From assembly GCA_029449235.1 (NCBI GenBank), contig JANATG010000002.1:2542001-2606000 (forward strand): 64,000 bases of DNA, given 5' to 3'. Positions 20,513 to 32,500 of the stretch are shown piece by piece; positions within the stretch are counted from its first letter, which is position 1; each line of letters starts with the position of its first letter. The position numbers were made by a program, and so were the translations under genes. Origin of the DNA: Linnemannia schmuckeri (Eukaryota; Mortierellomycota; Mortierellomycetes; Mortierellales; Mortierellaceae). The notes under the pieces are model-generated. The model searched no databases. It was not told the origin of the DNA and saw nothing but the letters and a program-made list of their open reading frames with translations.

Positions 20513-22077
20513 TATTGATATGGTATGTTGTGAAAGTGAAAGATGCGCGAAGGGAGAAAAAGAGCGAGAAGTGTCAAATGAAAACTCGACGCCCATTTTG
20601 TCGAAAATTTCTCACAAAACACGTGACGGCTCTTTTGGCTTAGTGTCCTGTTCTGGCTCCGACTGAGACACGAAGGTGGATGAAAAGACGCCATATTTTT
20701 ATTAGGCGTCCTGACATGTGCTTCAATCCTTAATATCCTTGTGTCCTTATGGTCATCTTCCTTAAAGAGTAAGGGCTCGCCTCTTCATCAGAGATCAAAC
20801 TGTTCCTGCTCCTGAGACCCCTTTTAGCACCTGTTAACTTTATCTGAAACCATGTTTTGGATGATCCATCAGGTTAATTGGCACCAGACACCGTTCTCCG
20901 TCTGGTTAATCACGACCTCGGGGCCGTTCGCTTGCTGTTCGCTTACCCTCTCTTTATGGCGTATGAGTATTGTCGTTGGCAGTTAACAGTCTATCATGCA
21001 TACCTGCAAGGAAAGCATAGGAAAAGAAAAAAAAGTGAACGTGCCTTTGTTTTCGGGCGGTGGGAGCACCACAAACAACCAAACCAAGTCTCTCTCTCTC
21101 GTTAACACGAAAACGAGCACCATGCAAATCCGGTCTTTTTTCTCCTTCTTTCTCTTTTCTTCTCGTTCGGCCCCCTCGACTCTGCTCCCTTCGACACTAC
21201 TACGTACCTAGCTCATTTACTATCCTCTCGTTTCTTCACACCCTTCTCTCTTTCTTCCATCGCACAGCGCGACCGTCTCCACGTCATTGGTGTGATCAGC
21301 CCAACATTTACATTCCCCTATTCGCCTCTTTCATTTCCTTGTCCCTTTGTGATTCCTCTCAGCAACAGACATTCTCAATCGACGTTCTTACATCAGCAAC
21401 AAGCATTGAACATTCGAGGTTGTGATTCACCTCAGCTGATCGCTTCGCGCCCAGTACGTCAACCCTTCAATTGTGGACCTACCCCTGAATATCTCTTGTT
21501 CGCAGCACCTCACACCTTCAGGGAATCTAGTTCGCATCCAACTCGCGTACTACGCCAAAAAAGGGTTAATCGGAGCCGGGAGGTAAGCCGACAAGAAGGC
21601 GTGCTAACGATAAGTTGCTTACCAGAAGGCAGACAAGTTCGCACTTTCTAACACATTCATCTATGTTCTGCCACTTCCTCTGCCCGTATCCAAGAATTCA
21701 TTGCTCTCTCTGTCGCTCCAGATCAACACAAAACAACACAAAAACAAAAGGTGACCACTGTTTCCTTCTTTTCGTACGCCGAGTAAGTGTAACCACCATG
21801 GCTTGCATCGGATTGACCTTACAGTTCGCTCTTTTTTCTCTGCGGACAAATACTTATTGGGTCGACAGGCTTCCATATAGATTTTGCCCCGAGCTTGTCC
21901 CGTTCGCATTCCACTCACTGTAGGCGAAGTAACCACCGACATACATTCATCACTTGTCGCAAGGAAAAAATAATTTACACTGCGGGCTGGCTTCGTGTGC
22001 TTGGGTCATCCAAATGACAAGAACTAACAATTTCCGCTGTCATTTATATTACAACTGCGACCATAGCACCCTCACCA
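20513..22077. other. Long non-coding stretch before the NLR relic
   Basis: The left part should hold the promoter of the F-box gene on the minus strand. From 21000 to 21450 it is strongly pyrimidine-rich (CT tracts), as often seen upstream of fungal start codons, so it may be the old promoter or leader of the NLR relic. No coding region is supported. Confidence 0.35.
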
Positions 22078-25000
22078 TGACCAGGAACACACCCATGACC
22101 CCTCCCTCTCCCCCCTCTCCCCCCTCTCCCCCCTCTCCCCCCTCTCCCCCCTCTCTATCCCCTCTCCCCCCTCTCTATCCCCCTCGCATCAAGGCCATCC
22201 CAATTCTGGAGAAGATGGTGACAGCAAGTCTATCTCCTCCCAGCGAACCCGCAAGCGAGACAAAGTCTTCAACTTTTTTCTATCATCTAGCTCAGATTCC
22301 AAGGTCAAGAATTCTGAGAGCATCAACCCTAAGTCTTCCATCAAAGGAGTCTCGACTGCTAACACTGAGGTATCTATCCATGGTCTCTCTACTCTCGGCA
22401 ATCGAAGCGATGACACTGGCCAAGCTGTCTCCACCATCACCGCCAAGAACCCCTCCTCCGATGTTCAGGCTTCGACTCTGCCGAGCAAACCTCGCCTGGA
22501 CGTGTTCGCATCCCCTTACATGGGTTTGGTGCCCGTATCGACACTTCTCATCAGCTGGCCCTGTGCATCGGCTTGCTCTCCAAGAGCTGCGACACTGTCG
22601 ACTAGCGAGAGGATTCTTCGCAGAATTCATCGTCTGACACTGACGCCCAACTGGCCTGGCTCAAGCCAATGAGTCAAGACCCAGTCGAAAGGGATCACAC
22701 ACTTTAGTTAGGAACTCATATGGTCGATGAATTTGCCGCCGATGCCTCCAAGGACTCGACGAAGATTGCCGAGATGGTCCTCATTGGCCCTGTCCTAGAT
22801 AAGGAGCATTTTCGCAGACTGCTGTCGTGCATCATCACTACATTCGATCAGTGCGTCATTCTGGATATCGATCTCCTCCAAGGCCTTGTGCAACTAGTCC
22901 AGTCTGCACCTCCCAAGTCCCTTGTTTCGGATGGCTTGGTCAAAATCTTTGGTCTCCTCAGGGTTCGTCTGCAGGGTGCACACCAGCAGTCGCCAGTCCA
23001 TTCTTACCATCTCACTCTAGCTGTTGCAAGGATGCTCGATGTCATGGCAGACCACAAAATCAAGGACCTGAACCGCGTAGAGGGACATGAACATTCGTCG
23101 GGAGTGTTATCAGGCCTTAAAGGCAGCTCGACCAGATCCTGGAACTGAAGCTATATCGCCAACTTATCCTCATCTATGACGGATACGACGAGAGCCAGCA
23201 GTTGGTCAACCTTCACCGGACCAACATGCTGAACCAACCTGGACAGTGGAACACCAAGATGAGCATCACCTGCCGCACTCAGTTTCTCGGCCCTGACTAC
23301 TACAACCATTTTGTGTCTTAGGGAGAAGGAGGTCACTACAACCGACCCACCCTCAATATCCTCCAGGAGGCTGTCATTGCTCCCTTCTCTAAGGATCAAT
23401 GACGACAGTGATCTCGAAGGTGACGCCGAATCTCCTGGTCCTCCTTTGCTCGATGCTGACGCCCCTCTGTTCCAACGCAACTTGCGCTCTGAGCCGTCGA
23501 TAATCCAGTTCCTGTACGACCGAGTCAAGTCGAACCCCGACTTTGAGCAGCAGCTTCGTGCTGTGATCGAGCAGTCCAAGACTGATGCCGGCGCAACCAC
23601 TGGAGCGGCCAACGCGATTACGATCCTCGTCCAGGCCGGTGTGTCCTTTAACGGTGCAGATCTCCGGGTCACCAAGATTCCTGGCGCGGATCTTTCGGAG
23701 GGCCGGTTTGATTCTGCTCAGTTTCAAGGGACCGACTTGACAGGCGCTAATCTATCGAGGAGCTGATTGCGACAGGCAGATTTAAGCAACGCGCAGCTCG
23801 GGAACGTACAGTATGGGGAGTTACCGTATCTTGAGATGCACAAACCTGTATGTTCCTGCGCTTGCTCGCCTGATGGAACAATTCTTGCAGCGGGACTCTA
23901 TATTGGTGGCCTTAACATGTATAACACCAGCACCTGGACCATTGTCCATCGGATTGCAGACGTTAAGGAAGTTCGGAGCGTTGCATTCTCACTTGATAGC
24001 CAACAAATCGTGTTTAGTGACTATGCTGGCAACATGCGAGTGTGGAATTGCGCCAGTGGCGAGGAGGTATTGGTGATGGAAGGTCATAGCGACGAAGTAT
24101 ACTTCGCGGAATCTTCACCCTGCGGTAAGAAAATCGCGTCGGGTAGTAAAGACTGGACATTGCGGTTGTGGAATGCGCAGACTGGAGAGAGTCGTCTTGT
24201 TTTGAAGGCTCACACAGGCTATGTCGCGAGCATCAAGTTTTCCTCAGATGGTCGACAGGTCGTATCGGACAGTTATGATGGGACCATCTGGCTTTGGGAT
24301 GTAGAGACAGGCGAGCCGGGGCGTGTGTTGAGCCCAGCGTTGGGAGGCGTTTATTGTCTTGCCTATTCTCCGGATGGGGGATGGATTGCTTCTGGTTACA
24401 GCCATGGCAAGTTGCAGGTTTGGAATGCAGCCTCCGAAGAACCAGGTCTAGCACCCCGCGACCATACCAAGGTCGTTACTGGAGTTGCATACTCTCCGAA
24501 CGGCCAATGGATCGCTTCATCCAGCTATGACGAGACCATGAGATTGTGGGATTCGTTAGCAGGAGCCCCTCTTTCCATCTTGACTGGCCACAAATCATTC
24601 GTACATGATGTTGCATTCTCTCCGGATAGTCTTCAGCTTGCGTCGGGAGGGTACGACAAGAGAGTGCGACTTTGGGACTTGAGTGGAAGTGATCGGGGTG
24701 TCGTTATACAGGGCGATCAAGTCGGCCGGGTGATTAAAGTAGTGTACTCTTCCGAGGACATTTATGTCGTATCAATCATTAGCCGGAGCATTTGACAGTA
24801 TGAACCTGTTACAGGAGCACCTGGGCCTTTTGCCTTTGACATTCCGGAAGGCACCGGGATGGGTGTGATGAATGTTTCGCCAGATGGTACTCAGATTGCC
24901 ATGGGCGCTGATGACGGCTCTGTTCAATTATGGGACTGTCTGACTGGCACAATAGAGTCTGTCTTTAAGGGGTACAAACACGGTGTCATCAGGATTGTCC

Positions 25001-25763
25001 AGCTTGCGGTCATTGGCTGGTCATTGTAGACTTTCTTACGCCGGCTCTATTGTGGGATCTCCATGATACAAGGCAAGAGCCGTATGCTCTGGCGGGCGTT
25101 AATGATGCAAGCAACTCTCGTGCCCTTTGTGCGGCCTTCTCAACTTCAAGACACCAGGTTGTGATAGGCTTTCGGGGCGGTCTTGTTTGCTTTTTTGATC
25201 TTCCATCACGAAACGTTGTGAAATCGACAACGGTGGCGGAAAAACTCATTTGGGCGCCGACTTATTCACCAAACAATCAAGAACTCGCTGTAGGCACAGG
25301 TAACGGCTTGATCTATCTCTTGGACGTTGGTCAGTCGGAGGACAAGGAGTTCAGTGTCAAATTAGATGAACATCGAGGCGAGATTTGCTCTATCGCGTAT
25401 TCATCATGTGGCCAATGGATTGCGTCTGGGGGTGATGACAGAACGGTTCGACTCTGGCGCCAACAACAACATGGCGAGCCAAAGAGTTGGTCGTGCGTCT
25501 CTACGACCCGTGAATTCTACGGAGATATTGAAGAGATCGCCTGGAATTCGCTTGTTCCAATGGAGTTCTTAACGCACTGTGATGATAACTCTGTCCGAGT
25601 AAGGAAGGTATCGAGCAACGATGAGAGCATAGTCGTCAAGATGCAGTGGGGCTCTAATCTAAGGTTGCTTTATATTGAGGGTCTGGTGTTCAAGGATGCG
25701 ACTGGTCTGAGCCTGATGAATCGGAAGCTGCTGGCCCAAAGCGGTGCTATCGATAGCCTTTAG
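22078..25763 (+). pseudogene. Broken NLR-type gene: NACHT remnant + pentapeptide + WD40
   Basis: Fungal NLR-like receptors sense signals through C-terminal repeats and oligomerise through NACHT. Here the ATG at 22078 leads into an SPP tripeptide repeat, then a shift. A helical block (VDEFAADASKDSTKIAEM, VLDVMADHKIKDLNRV-like) runs to a TGA near 23148. A Walker B-like LILIYDGYDESQQLVN follows in another frame (23152-23400), but the Walker A part is absent. A pentapeptide stretch (GADLSEGRFDSAQFQGTDL) ends at TGA 23764-23766, where the next codons continue the homology, so the stop is a point mutation. WD40 repeats (VRLWD, MRLWDS and similar, about ten) run to TGA 24793 and again, after further stops, from 25050 to 25763. 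The number of lesions makes it dead, though the WD40 part is still open for 342 and 237 codons. Confidence 0.8.
22101..22183 (+). repeat. 9-bp CCCTCTCCC tandem repeat (SPP codons)
   Basis: About six units of CCCTCTCCC followed by variant CTATCC units. In the frame of ATG 22078 it encodes Ser-Pro-Pro tripeptides. Downstream homology continues in a different frame (HQGHPNSGEDGDSK), so slippage at this C-rich tract is the likely first lesion of the NLR relic. Confidence 0.85.
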
Positions 25764-26643
25764 TCTTTGAGGGTGGTGCAACTAATGCTGAAGAGTGAGA
25801 AGGCGGTAGGCGGTAAGTGGTGGATGACGAAGGATTTGAATTGAAGGAATCTGTATAAATTTAATTATAAGCTAGAAAAAATGTCTACCAAATGCTGCTC
25901 AGCTGATTCTCATTGTTACTCAGGGAGACGGTCGAAGGCCAGAGTTGTAGGACTGCTGTTAAGTCCTTAATTGGTACGGGGGTAGTGATAATAGTATCCT
26001 AAGGAACCACACGAAACGATACACTGCAGCGTGCCAGCAAAACTCTTGTCAGTACTGCTCTCGTCCAAGAAGTGATGTGTAAAAGGACAAAGAGCAGACA
26101 AGAGGGCTGGGCACACTACTAATACTATGTCTACAAAGAATATGACTGCTAATCTTAGGCGTTGCCACAGCTGTCTAGCCACCACCTTATTTTGCAACAT
26201 CGTTTCTGAGATTTGAGACACTCGATAAGCGTATTGAAACCTAGTTAGTGATGCTTCACCAGCGGAATTGAGATCGCATATTATATACTAAATTATAGCA
26301 ACCACTACTCTTTTGTTAGGTTCAAAAAGCAAAATACGGGCGCCTGTTTACTTGGAAACTATCGCATTTGTTTTTCGTCTTCCTCTTCTTTTTTAACTGT
26401 CAGCCGTCTCTTGATGCTATTAGTGGCCTGAATCTTTATTGCTCATTGCACTGTCCATGGAACAAGTAGCAACAAAACATGAGAACCTAGAACAGATCAA
26501 AAGGAGAATTGAACACATTTACAATGCATTTTTTCTTCTCTTGCTTTCGTTGATTTACCCTCTCGATATTTTTCTTGTATCAGAAAAAGATTACAAAAAG
26601 ATTGTGCACGCCTGAACTTGACATGAAAAAAGAGAAACGTATA
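25764..26643. other. Intergenic between convergent genes
   Basis: The 3' flanks of the NLR relic (plus) and the large F-box gene (minus). AT-rich; no gene seen. Confidence 0.4.
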
Positions 26644-28953
26644 TTACGCGTTAGCCTCTATGTCCTCCCAGTTGTTATACCACGGCTCAGTAGCATGGTA
26701 TCCACAGATCATAAACTTTTTCCAGAACACATCCCTCAATACACCGCCTCTACCATCCCCACCACTACCATTATCGCCCTCTACTTCATCCTCTAAAAAC
26801 AATCCGGGCCAATGCGTCGCCATCCACTTCCTTTCGGCATCCTTGACACAATGACTCGTCCCCTCCAACGACAACCACTTCAGTTCCGTCAATCCTCCAA
26901 GTAACGCCAGTCCGCTCTCGAGACTCATTGCCAAACAGTCGTATAATAGTCCCGTCGGCATATCCTCATCTCCTTCCTGGTCCTCGCCTTCCTTTTCGTC
27001 GCCATCGTCAACGTCGTTGATATCGGTGAAAGCGGTAGGGCTGGTGGGGCTGGAGGGACTGTCAACAGAATATGAATCAGCCTCAGCAATCCCCTGCTCC
27101 CATCCCCAATCCTCATCCGTCACGAACCCACCAAACCGCTCATTGCCTTCACAAGACCGGTATCCCAACACCAACTCTCTCAACTTCCTCAATCGGCCCA
27201 ACTGCCCATACACCAACCGTTGAACCCGGAAACTCTCCTCCATCGAGTCCCCACGATGCATTCGTCCCACCAAAGGGCGTCCATTCTTCCGGGTCTTAAT
27301 GTCAGGCCGTGGGATATCCTTGATCGCGCAATGGAAGGTCTCCAGGTCTTTGCAGACCCATTCTCCCGTGATGAGATCCTTGGCAGAAAGATGCATCATC
27401 GGCGCCCAGTTTCGGTGCAACGACCGCCCCTCGAGCCGTTTCAGCCTTGTTGCAGTACACAGCAGCTCCTGAATCATATCACTCGGGAAATCAAGATTCC
27501 CCGTCGTCACCCGGAGATTCTCCAACTTCCTCACATGGCGACTTCTCACAACCGCAACCGCAGACAGAGGCCCAAACACGCAATGCGTATCAACCGCCAG
27601 AGTCCTCCACCCACCCGCGCTCGACCCAATCAACACCGCCAGATCCTGATCCGAGATATCCTTTTCTTGGCCTCCAAAGACTCCTACATCCAAAGTAGGG
27701 CAAGATGCTGCCAGGGTGTCGGAGATCTTGATGTAGGACTGCATGGTTCCTGAGAGGCAGAGATGGATTTCGTGTAGGTAGTGGAATCGACGGAGGAAGG
27801 GGATGAAGATTTGTTTATCGAGGCGTAGGCATGAATGATGTATCCGTCGCAAATGAAGAAAACCTGATTCGTTCTGTTGTTGGGTTGATTGGAACGGAAT
27901 CTCCTCACTCCTCCTTTTGGCATGCACCTGGGTGGTACTCAATTCCTCCTGAAGTCCTTTTCTACTACTACTGCTGCTACTGTTATCAAGCGTCCGCCAA
28001 GAAGCGGCCAGCATCCCCGTCACTCGTGTATCTTCGAAAGTCTCCAAAACGAGCCTCGAAAGAGTCGCTGGAAGTGCACCTAGCAGGCTGGCAGAGTTCT
28101 GTGATATCATAAAGATAGTCGCTGCTCGACTCAGTTGCAATCCAAGTTCGTCCTGGCTCGATGGTGGCGGTGACGACGACGATGATGATGGAGAGGAGGA
28201 TGGACAAGAGGAAGGGAGGGGAGCCGAAGAAAGGCGGCGGCAATCCAGGAGTGACCAAAGGCTGGTCTCCTTGACCCGTAGGTGCATGTGAATAGTATTG
28301 GTGTTCACAATGTGGAGTGAATCCATTCGACAAAGCGGATACGGTGGTCGTCGCTTGTCGAGCAAAGGAGACGGATCCTGCAACGTCACTCCTGCCCCTG
28401 CCCCTGCTGCAGTTATTGCTGCATTCACAGGAGTCCACAATCCACTCACCCTCACCTCCTTGAGACAATCACTGTTCCTGAGCACCTGCTCCACTGCAGA
28501 TCCCGAAACCGTCGGCATAACAGGTTCTAACGCCTGCAGTAGTCCTTCGAACATTGCTGACTTTCCTGTATTAGCGCTAGCCTTGTCAAGAACGCCTTGA
28601 TGCACCGCCATATCGCGGCCTTCCTTCCTTTCTTCTTTCTGACCTTGTCCTTTTGAATACAGCCACCCTGCCATCCGCTGATACGCATCCAAAACCGTCC
28701 GCACCCCCTGCCGCCCCCCTACTCCTCCTTGTCCTGTTCCTGCTTCAGGAACTACATCACTACCATCGCCGGGTCCTGCATCAGAAGACGTCGAAGCAAG
28801 GGAATCCAAGAGAATGGGCACAAAAGACTCAAACCACGCTTGACAGACCAGCGCACACACCGCAGCATCATGCCTCGACAGCAGGACAAAGATCATGTCC
28901 TGAATCTCCTGCGGCAAGTCCTGGAACGACGCCTTTGATGCCTGCCGTCTCAT
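26644..28953 (-). CDS. Large F-box protein (769 aa)
   Basis: The frame is open further upstream to 29328, but that part is simple sequence without conservation. I start at ATG 28953 (MRRQASKASF), directly before the F-box (FQDLPQEIQDMIFVLLS, CALVCQAWFES, residues about 8-50). A TATA-like CTATATATG on the minus strand near 29222-29230 fits a leader of about 270 bases. The protein is twice the usual family length: long Ser/Gly/Pro-rich inserts separate LRR-like parts. The family blocks are still present: GEWVCKDLETFHCAIKDIP and CLAMSLESGLALLGGL, then WMATHWPGLF. A Glu/Asp-rich insert (DINDVDDGDEKEGEDQEG) precedes the last block. It is a diverged relative of the array genes with the same likely SCF adaptor role. 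No intron is needed, although a missed one in the inserts is possible. Confidence 0.8.
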   Translation of the reverse strand: MRRQASKASFQDLPQEIQDMIFVLLSRHDAAVCALVCQAWFESFVPILLDSLASTSSDAGPGDGSDVVPEAGTGQGGVGGRQGVRTVLDAYQRMAGWLYSKGQGQKEERKEGRDMAVHQGVLDKASANTGKSAMFEGLLQALEPVMPTVSGSAVEQVLRNSDCLKEVRVSGLWTPVNAAITAAGAGAGVTLQDPSPLLDKRRPPYPLCRMDSLHIVNTNTIHMHLRVKETSLWSLLDCRRLSSAPLPSSCPSSSPSSSSSSPPPSSQDELGLQLSRAATIFMISQNSASLLGALPATLSRLVLETFEDTRVTGMLAASWRTLDNSSSSSSRKGLQEELSTTQVHAKRRSEEIPFQSTQQQNESGFLHLRRIHHSCLRLDKQIFIPFLRRFHYLHEIHLCLSGTMQSYIKISDTLAASCPTLDVGVFGGQEKDISDQDLAVLIGSSAGGWRTLAVDTHCVFGPLSAVAVVRSRHVRKLENLRVTTGNLDFPSDMIQELLCTATRLKRLEGRSLHRNWAPMMHLSAKDLITGEWVCKDLETFHCAIKDIPRPDIKTRKNGRPLVGRMHRGDSMEESFRVQRLVYGQLGRLRKLRELVLGYRSCEGNERFGGFVTDEDWGWEQGIAEADSYSVDSPSSPTSPTAFTDINDVDDGDEKEGEDQEGDEDMPTGLLYDCLAMSLESGLALLGGLTELKWLSLEGTSHCVKDAERKWMATHWPGLFLEDEVEGDNGSGGDGRGGVLRDVFWKKFMICGYHATEPWYNNWEDIEANA

Positions 28954-29521
28954 CCTCGTACTTATCGGTTTGTGGCCGTGGTTGCTGTGATTGTTGCTGT
29001 ATTTTTGAGTTTTGTGTTGAGTAACTGTGAGTGTAGTGCCTTGTGACAAGGACCTGGAAAATTGCGGGCAAGGTGAATGTGTGATTGTGATTGTGATAGT
29101 GATTGATAATGTGTGAGAAAGTAAGATTTTGTAAGAGTATGGGTGGGCGGGTGGGTGGGAAAGTTGAAAGAAAAGGAAAAATCTAAAAGTAAAAAAGAAA
29201 AAAAAGAGCGACGGACACAAACATATATAGGACGAAAAGATACACTGACATGCGCGTACACGCATATCTTTGGTACACACACCTTCAGGCTTCAGATAAA
29301 CAAGATTTGGGCACATGATTATGTCCATCTCTTACACGGTGTTGAAAACAAGGTTCTAGACCTGATGGCATCGTCAAAGCTGTAGAAGGAACGAAGGAGC
29401 AAGGAGCAAAGGAGCAAAGGACGTGCAGAGGATGAGTAGATCATGAATGTGCTTGCGTTTTTATTACATAGGTGGAAAAAATTAGAAAAAAGGAAAGGTC
29501 AGACAAACAACAAGAGCCGGA
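28954..29521. other. Promoter/leader of the large F-box gene and 3' flank of the RSC-like gene
   Basis: Contains the TATA-like CTATATATG (minus, about 29222-29230) and GT/CA-rich simple sequence in the presumed leader. No further gene. Confidence 0.5.
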
Positions 29522-32500
29522 CTAGCTGGTCTGAATGATCTGCACATCCTGTTTGAGTTGTTCGCTTAATACCTCAAGGCCGGCAGCAACCACTGACAGA
29601 ACATCGTCATCTGCCGATAGTGCTCCTCCATGAAGCCCATTCGTCAAGACAACATTGTCCGCCAAAGAGCTATTCACATCCTTCCTACGGTGCGAGGTCT
29701 TGCCGTTCTGGAGCTTCTGTCGCTTGGCAGTCAAATATTCCACCGAATGATGAGGCTTAGGCAACGGTATCACATCCAATGGAGGGCCTGCAAACCAAAA
29801 CACGTGTCCCTTGTCGTTATGCGCAAACAGATCGATTGTCTTGGGCGCAAGGACTGTCGATGCCCCTTCCTTCACCACAGGAGAGAGGCGTCCGTGATCA
29901 GCATTGTTGAGGTTCACATTCACGCCAGACAATCCAAGTCCTGCAGCGTCCATGGGCGTGGTAATCGTCGACGTTGGAGTTGCAGGTACAGGCGCGTGAG
30001 GTGATCCGATAGAGTTAGATCTGATATGATTGTTGAACGGTCCAGGTGATGTCATTGGAGGCAATTGCTGTGGTGGCTGAACCTGCTGAGCCGGCGTCTG
30101 AGGCTGCTGTTGTGATGGTGGTGGAAGGGGCTTCTGGAACTGTTGAGGGGAAGACACGGGAATCTGTACGTGTGCCTGTTGGAATGGAGGCGACTGAATC
30201 ACAGGCTGCTGCTGCTGAGGATGTTGCTGCAAATGCTGTTGTGCCTGTTGAATCTGTTGCTGTTGCAATTTTTGCTGTTGCTGCAATGCTTGCTGTTGCA
30301 TGGCCTGTTGTTGCGCTAATTGCTGTTGCTGTTGCTGCTGTTGCAATGCTGCCTGTTGCTTGGCCAGAGCTGCCTGTTGTTGCTGTTGTTGCTGTAGTGC
30401 CGCCTGTTGCTGTTGTTGTTGTTGCAAAGCCTGCTGTTGAGCCAAATGCTGCTGCTGAGCCAGCTGTTGCTGTTGTGCGAGTTGCTGTTGCTGAGCAAGC
30501 TGTTGCTGTTGCGTCAGTTGCTGCTTTTGCGCCAGTTGTTGTTGCTGAGCAAGTTGCTGTTGCATCGCCTGTTGTTGAGCCAGTTGTTGCTGCTGTTGCT
30601 GTTGTTGCTGCATCTGAGGTGGCTGTCCAGGGAATGCCTGGCCGTACTGCGGTACCTGCTGCTGTTGCATTGCATATTGTTGCTGTTGCTGCTGAGGCGA
30701 AAATGCTCCAGGATACTGCTGCTGTTGAGGATAGCCTTGAGGAGGAAATCCTTGTTGGGGGAACTGGGGCTGTCCAAACTGCTGAGGTTGTGGAGGATAT
30801 TGGTGTTGAGGGAGACCCGGTTGTTGCTGAGGGTAAGGCTGGCCATAAGGTTGGCCATAAGGCGCACCCTGGGGAAATCCCTGAGGACGCGGTTGGCCAG
30901 GCTGCATTGGCTGACTGAATGGCTGTTGTTGATAAGGAATTCCTCTTTGCTGCTGTTGGGCCATCTGGTGCGGTTGCTGCTGCATATGGTGCATAGGCGA
31001 TTGTTGTTGAGGGTATCCTGGGTTGGGCTGACCGGGCATTCCGGGTCGTGGTGGGACGCCACCGTAGGGTCCTGAAGGGTTAAAGTTGTATCCCTGTTGC
31101 TGGTATGCGCCTGGCTGACCCATCATAGGTTGCTGGACTCCCGTTGTCTGGGGCACAGCCGGAGAAGCGGTCGTGGCTGTTGCTGGGAGAGGGTTCTTCC
31201 TAGGTCGTCCACGCTTCATGACTGGTGGTGAAGAAACATTTGATGTAATTGCATGCTCCGTCGCCACATGGTTCTGTAAATCAGCCTTGGTTTGGAAAAC
31301 ACTATTGTCCGAATGCAAAAGTACATGAATTAGCAAATGCTCACAAAGTACGTGCAGTAAGACACTATATATGTCATATGTAAATGACTTACGCGGGGCA
31401 TTGCAGGCCGGTGCTAAGACTTGCATAGTTGCAACGGACCCAGTTGGGTGGATGGGCATTGCCCATGGCGCCCTTGGTCAGAGGTGGTGATCCAGGATGC
31501 TGGTTGACAGAGTTGCGCTTGTTGGCACCAGCAACGGCACCTCTTGAGGCAACAGAGTTAGGCTCCTGAGGGGTACTTGCGCGTGAGGCATCTTCTGCCA
31601 GTTCATGCTTTCCGGCAGCCTTGTCCATCATCGATGCACTCGGCAACTTCTTGAGGACTAAGGGCTCTGGAAAAAGATTGAACTTGATGTCGCTGGGTTT
31701 GTGGCCTGGAGGCAGACAGCTGGCCCAGTTCTTGATCTTGGACACCGTCTTGTATGACTCGCTATAACGCTGTTCGCATAAGTAGATGTTCTGTCCCTGT
31801 TTCCACTCTACTGGTCGCCCTCGAATGTAGTCTCTGGTATATAACACGAAGCACTTTTCTTCAATCTCATCCACCATGTGTTCATGAGTTCCTGCCTTGA
31901 GAACCTCCGAAGGGTAGAACCGACTGGCGTATGGGTGAACAATCTGATCTGGTCGCAAGAACCACGTTGCATCCAAGCCCGTTTGTCCGCTATGATATAC
32001 ACCATTAAAACAATTAAGTTAGTGCCACATCGACTATTGAAGACCTCCGTGTTACGTCGTAAAGATGGAAAGTGGTGGCATGTGCCTACTTTTCGTCAAT
32101 CCAAATGCTATAGATGAGAGCAATTATGGGTTTGGTACGATCGTCGTCGTTCCTGAGATGCACAAAGTCGCCTATATGATTGAGAATAGCTCGATCGCTG
32201 ATTAGTCACAGACCAGAGACATCTCAAAGAAGTATGTAGTGACAATAAGTACGAACAAATCGAAGTTGGTGACATACCGACGTTGTAGGTTACTCCGCGT
32301 ACCGCAACCTGCAGCAGCTCCTTGACATGTTTTCTTGCGTTTTTTGCCTTTGTCGAGCCCTTTCCTTCCTTTCCAATCTCCTTCCAGAACAATTGCTATT
32401 ATAAGAAACATAAAAGTTAGACCGCGTCAGATCCTTGCTCCTTGATGGAATCATAGATCAAACGGCAAAACAAAGACCTCTCAGTTATCCTAGCATGTTG

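Noticed and set aside
23151..23727. Minus-strand frames of 174 and 112 codons
   Set aside because: Antisense to the NLR relic, whose plus-strand NACHT and pentapeptide motifs are clear.
28298..29024. Plus-strand frames opposite the large F-box gene
   Set aside because: Shadows of its low-complexity inserts.
30046..30918. A 290-codon Val/Ala-rich frame on the plus strand
   Set aside because: It lies opposite the Gln-rich exon of the RSC-like gene; reverse-complemented CAG/CAA repeats give GCT/GTT codons without stops. No domain.
30407..31075. Leu-rich plus-strand frame of 222 codons
   Set aside because: Same cause: CTG/TTG read from the antisense of the polyglutamine tract.
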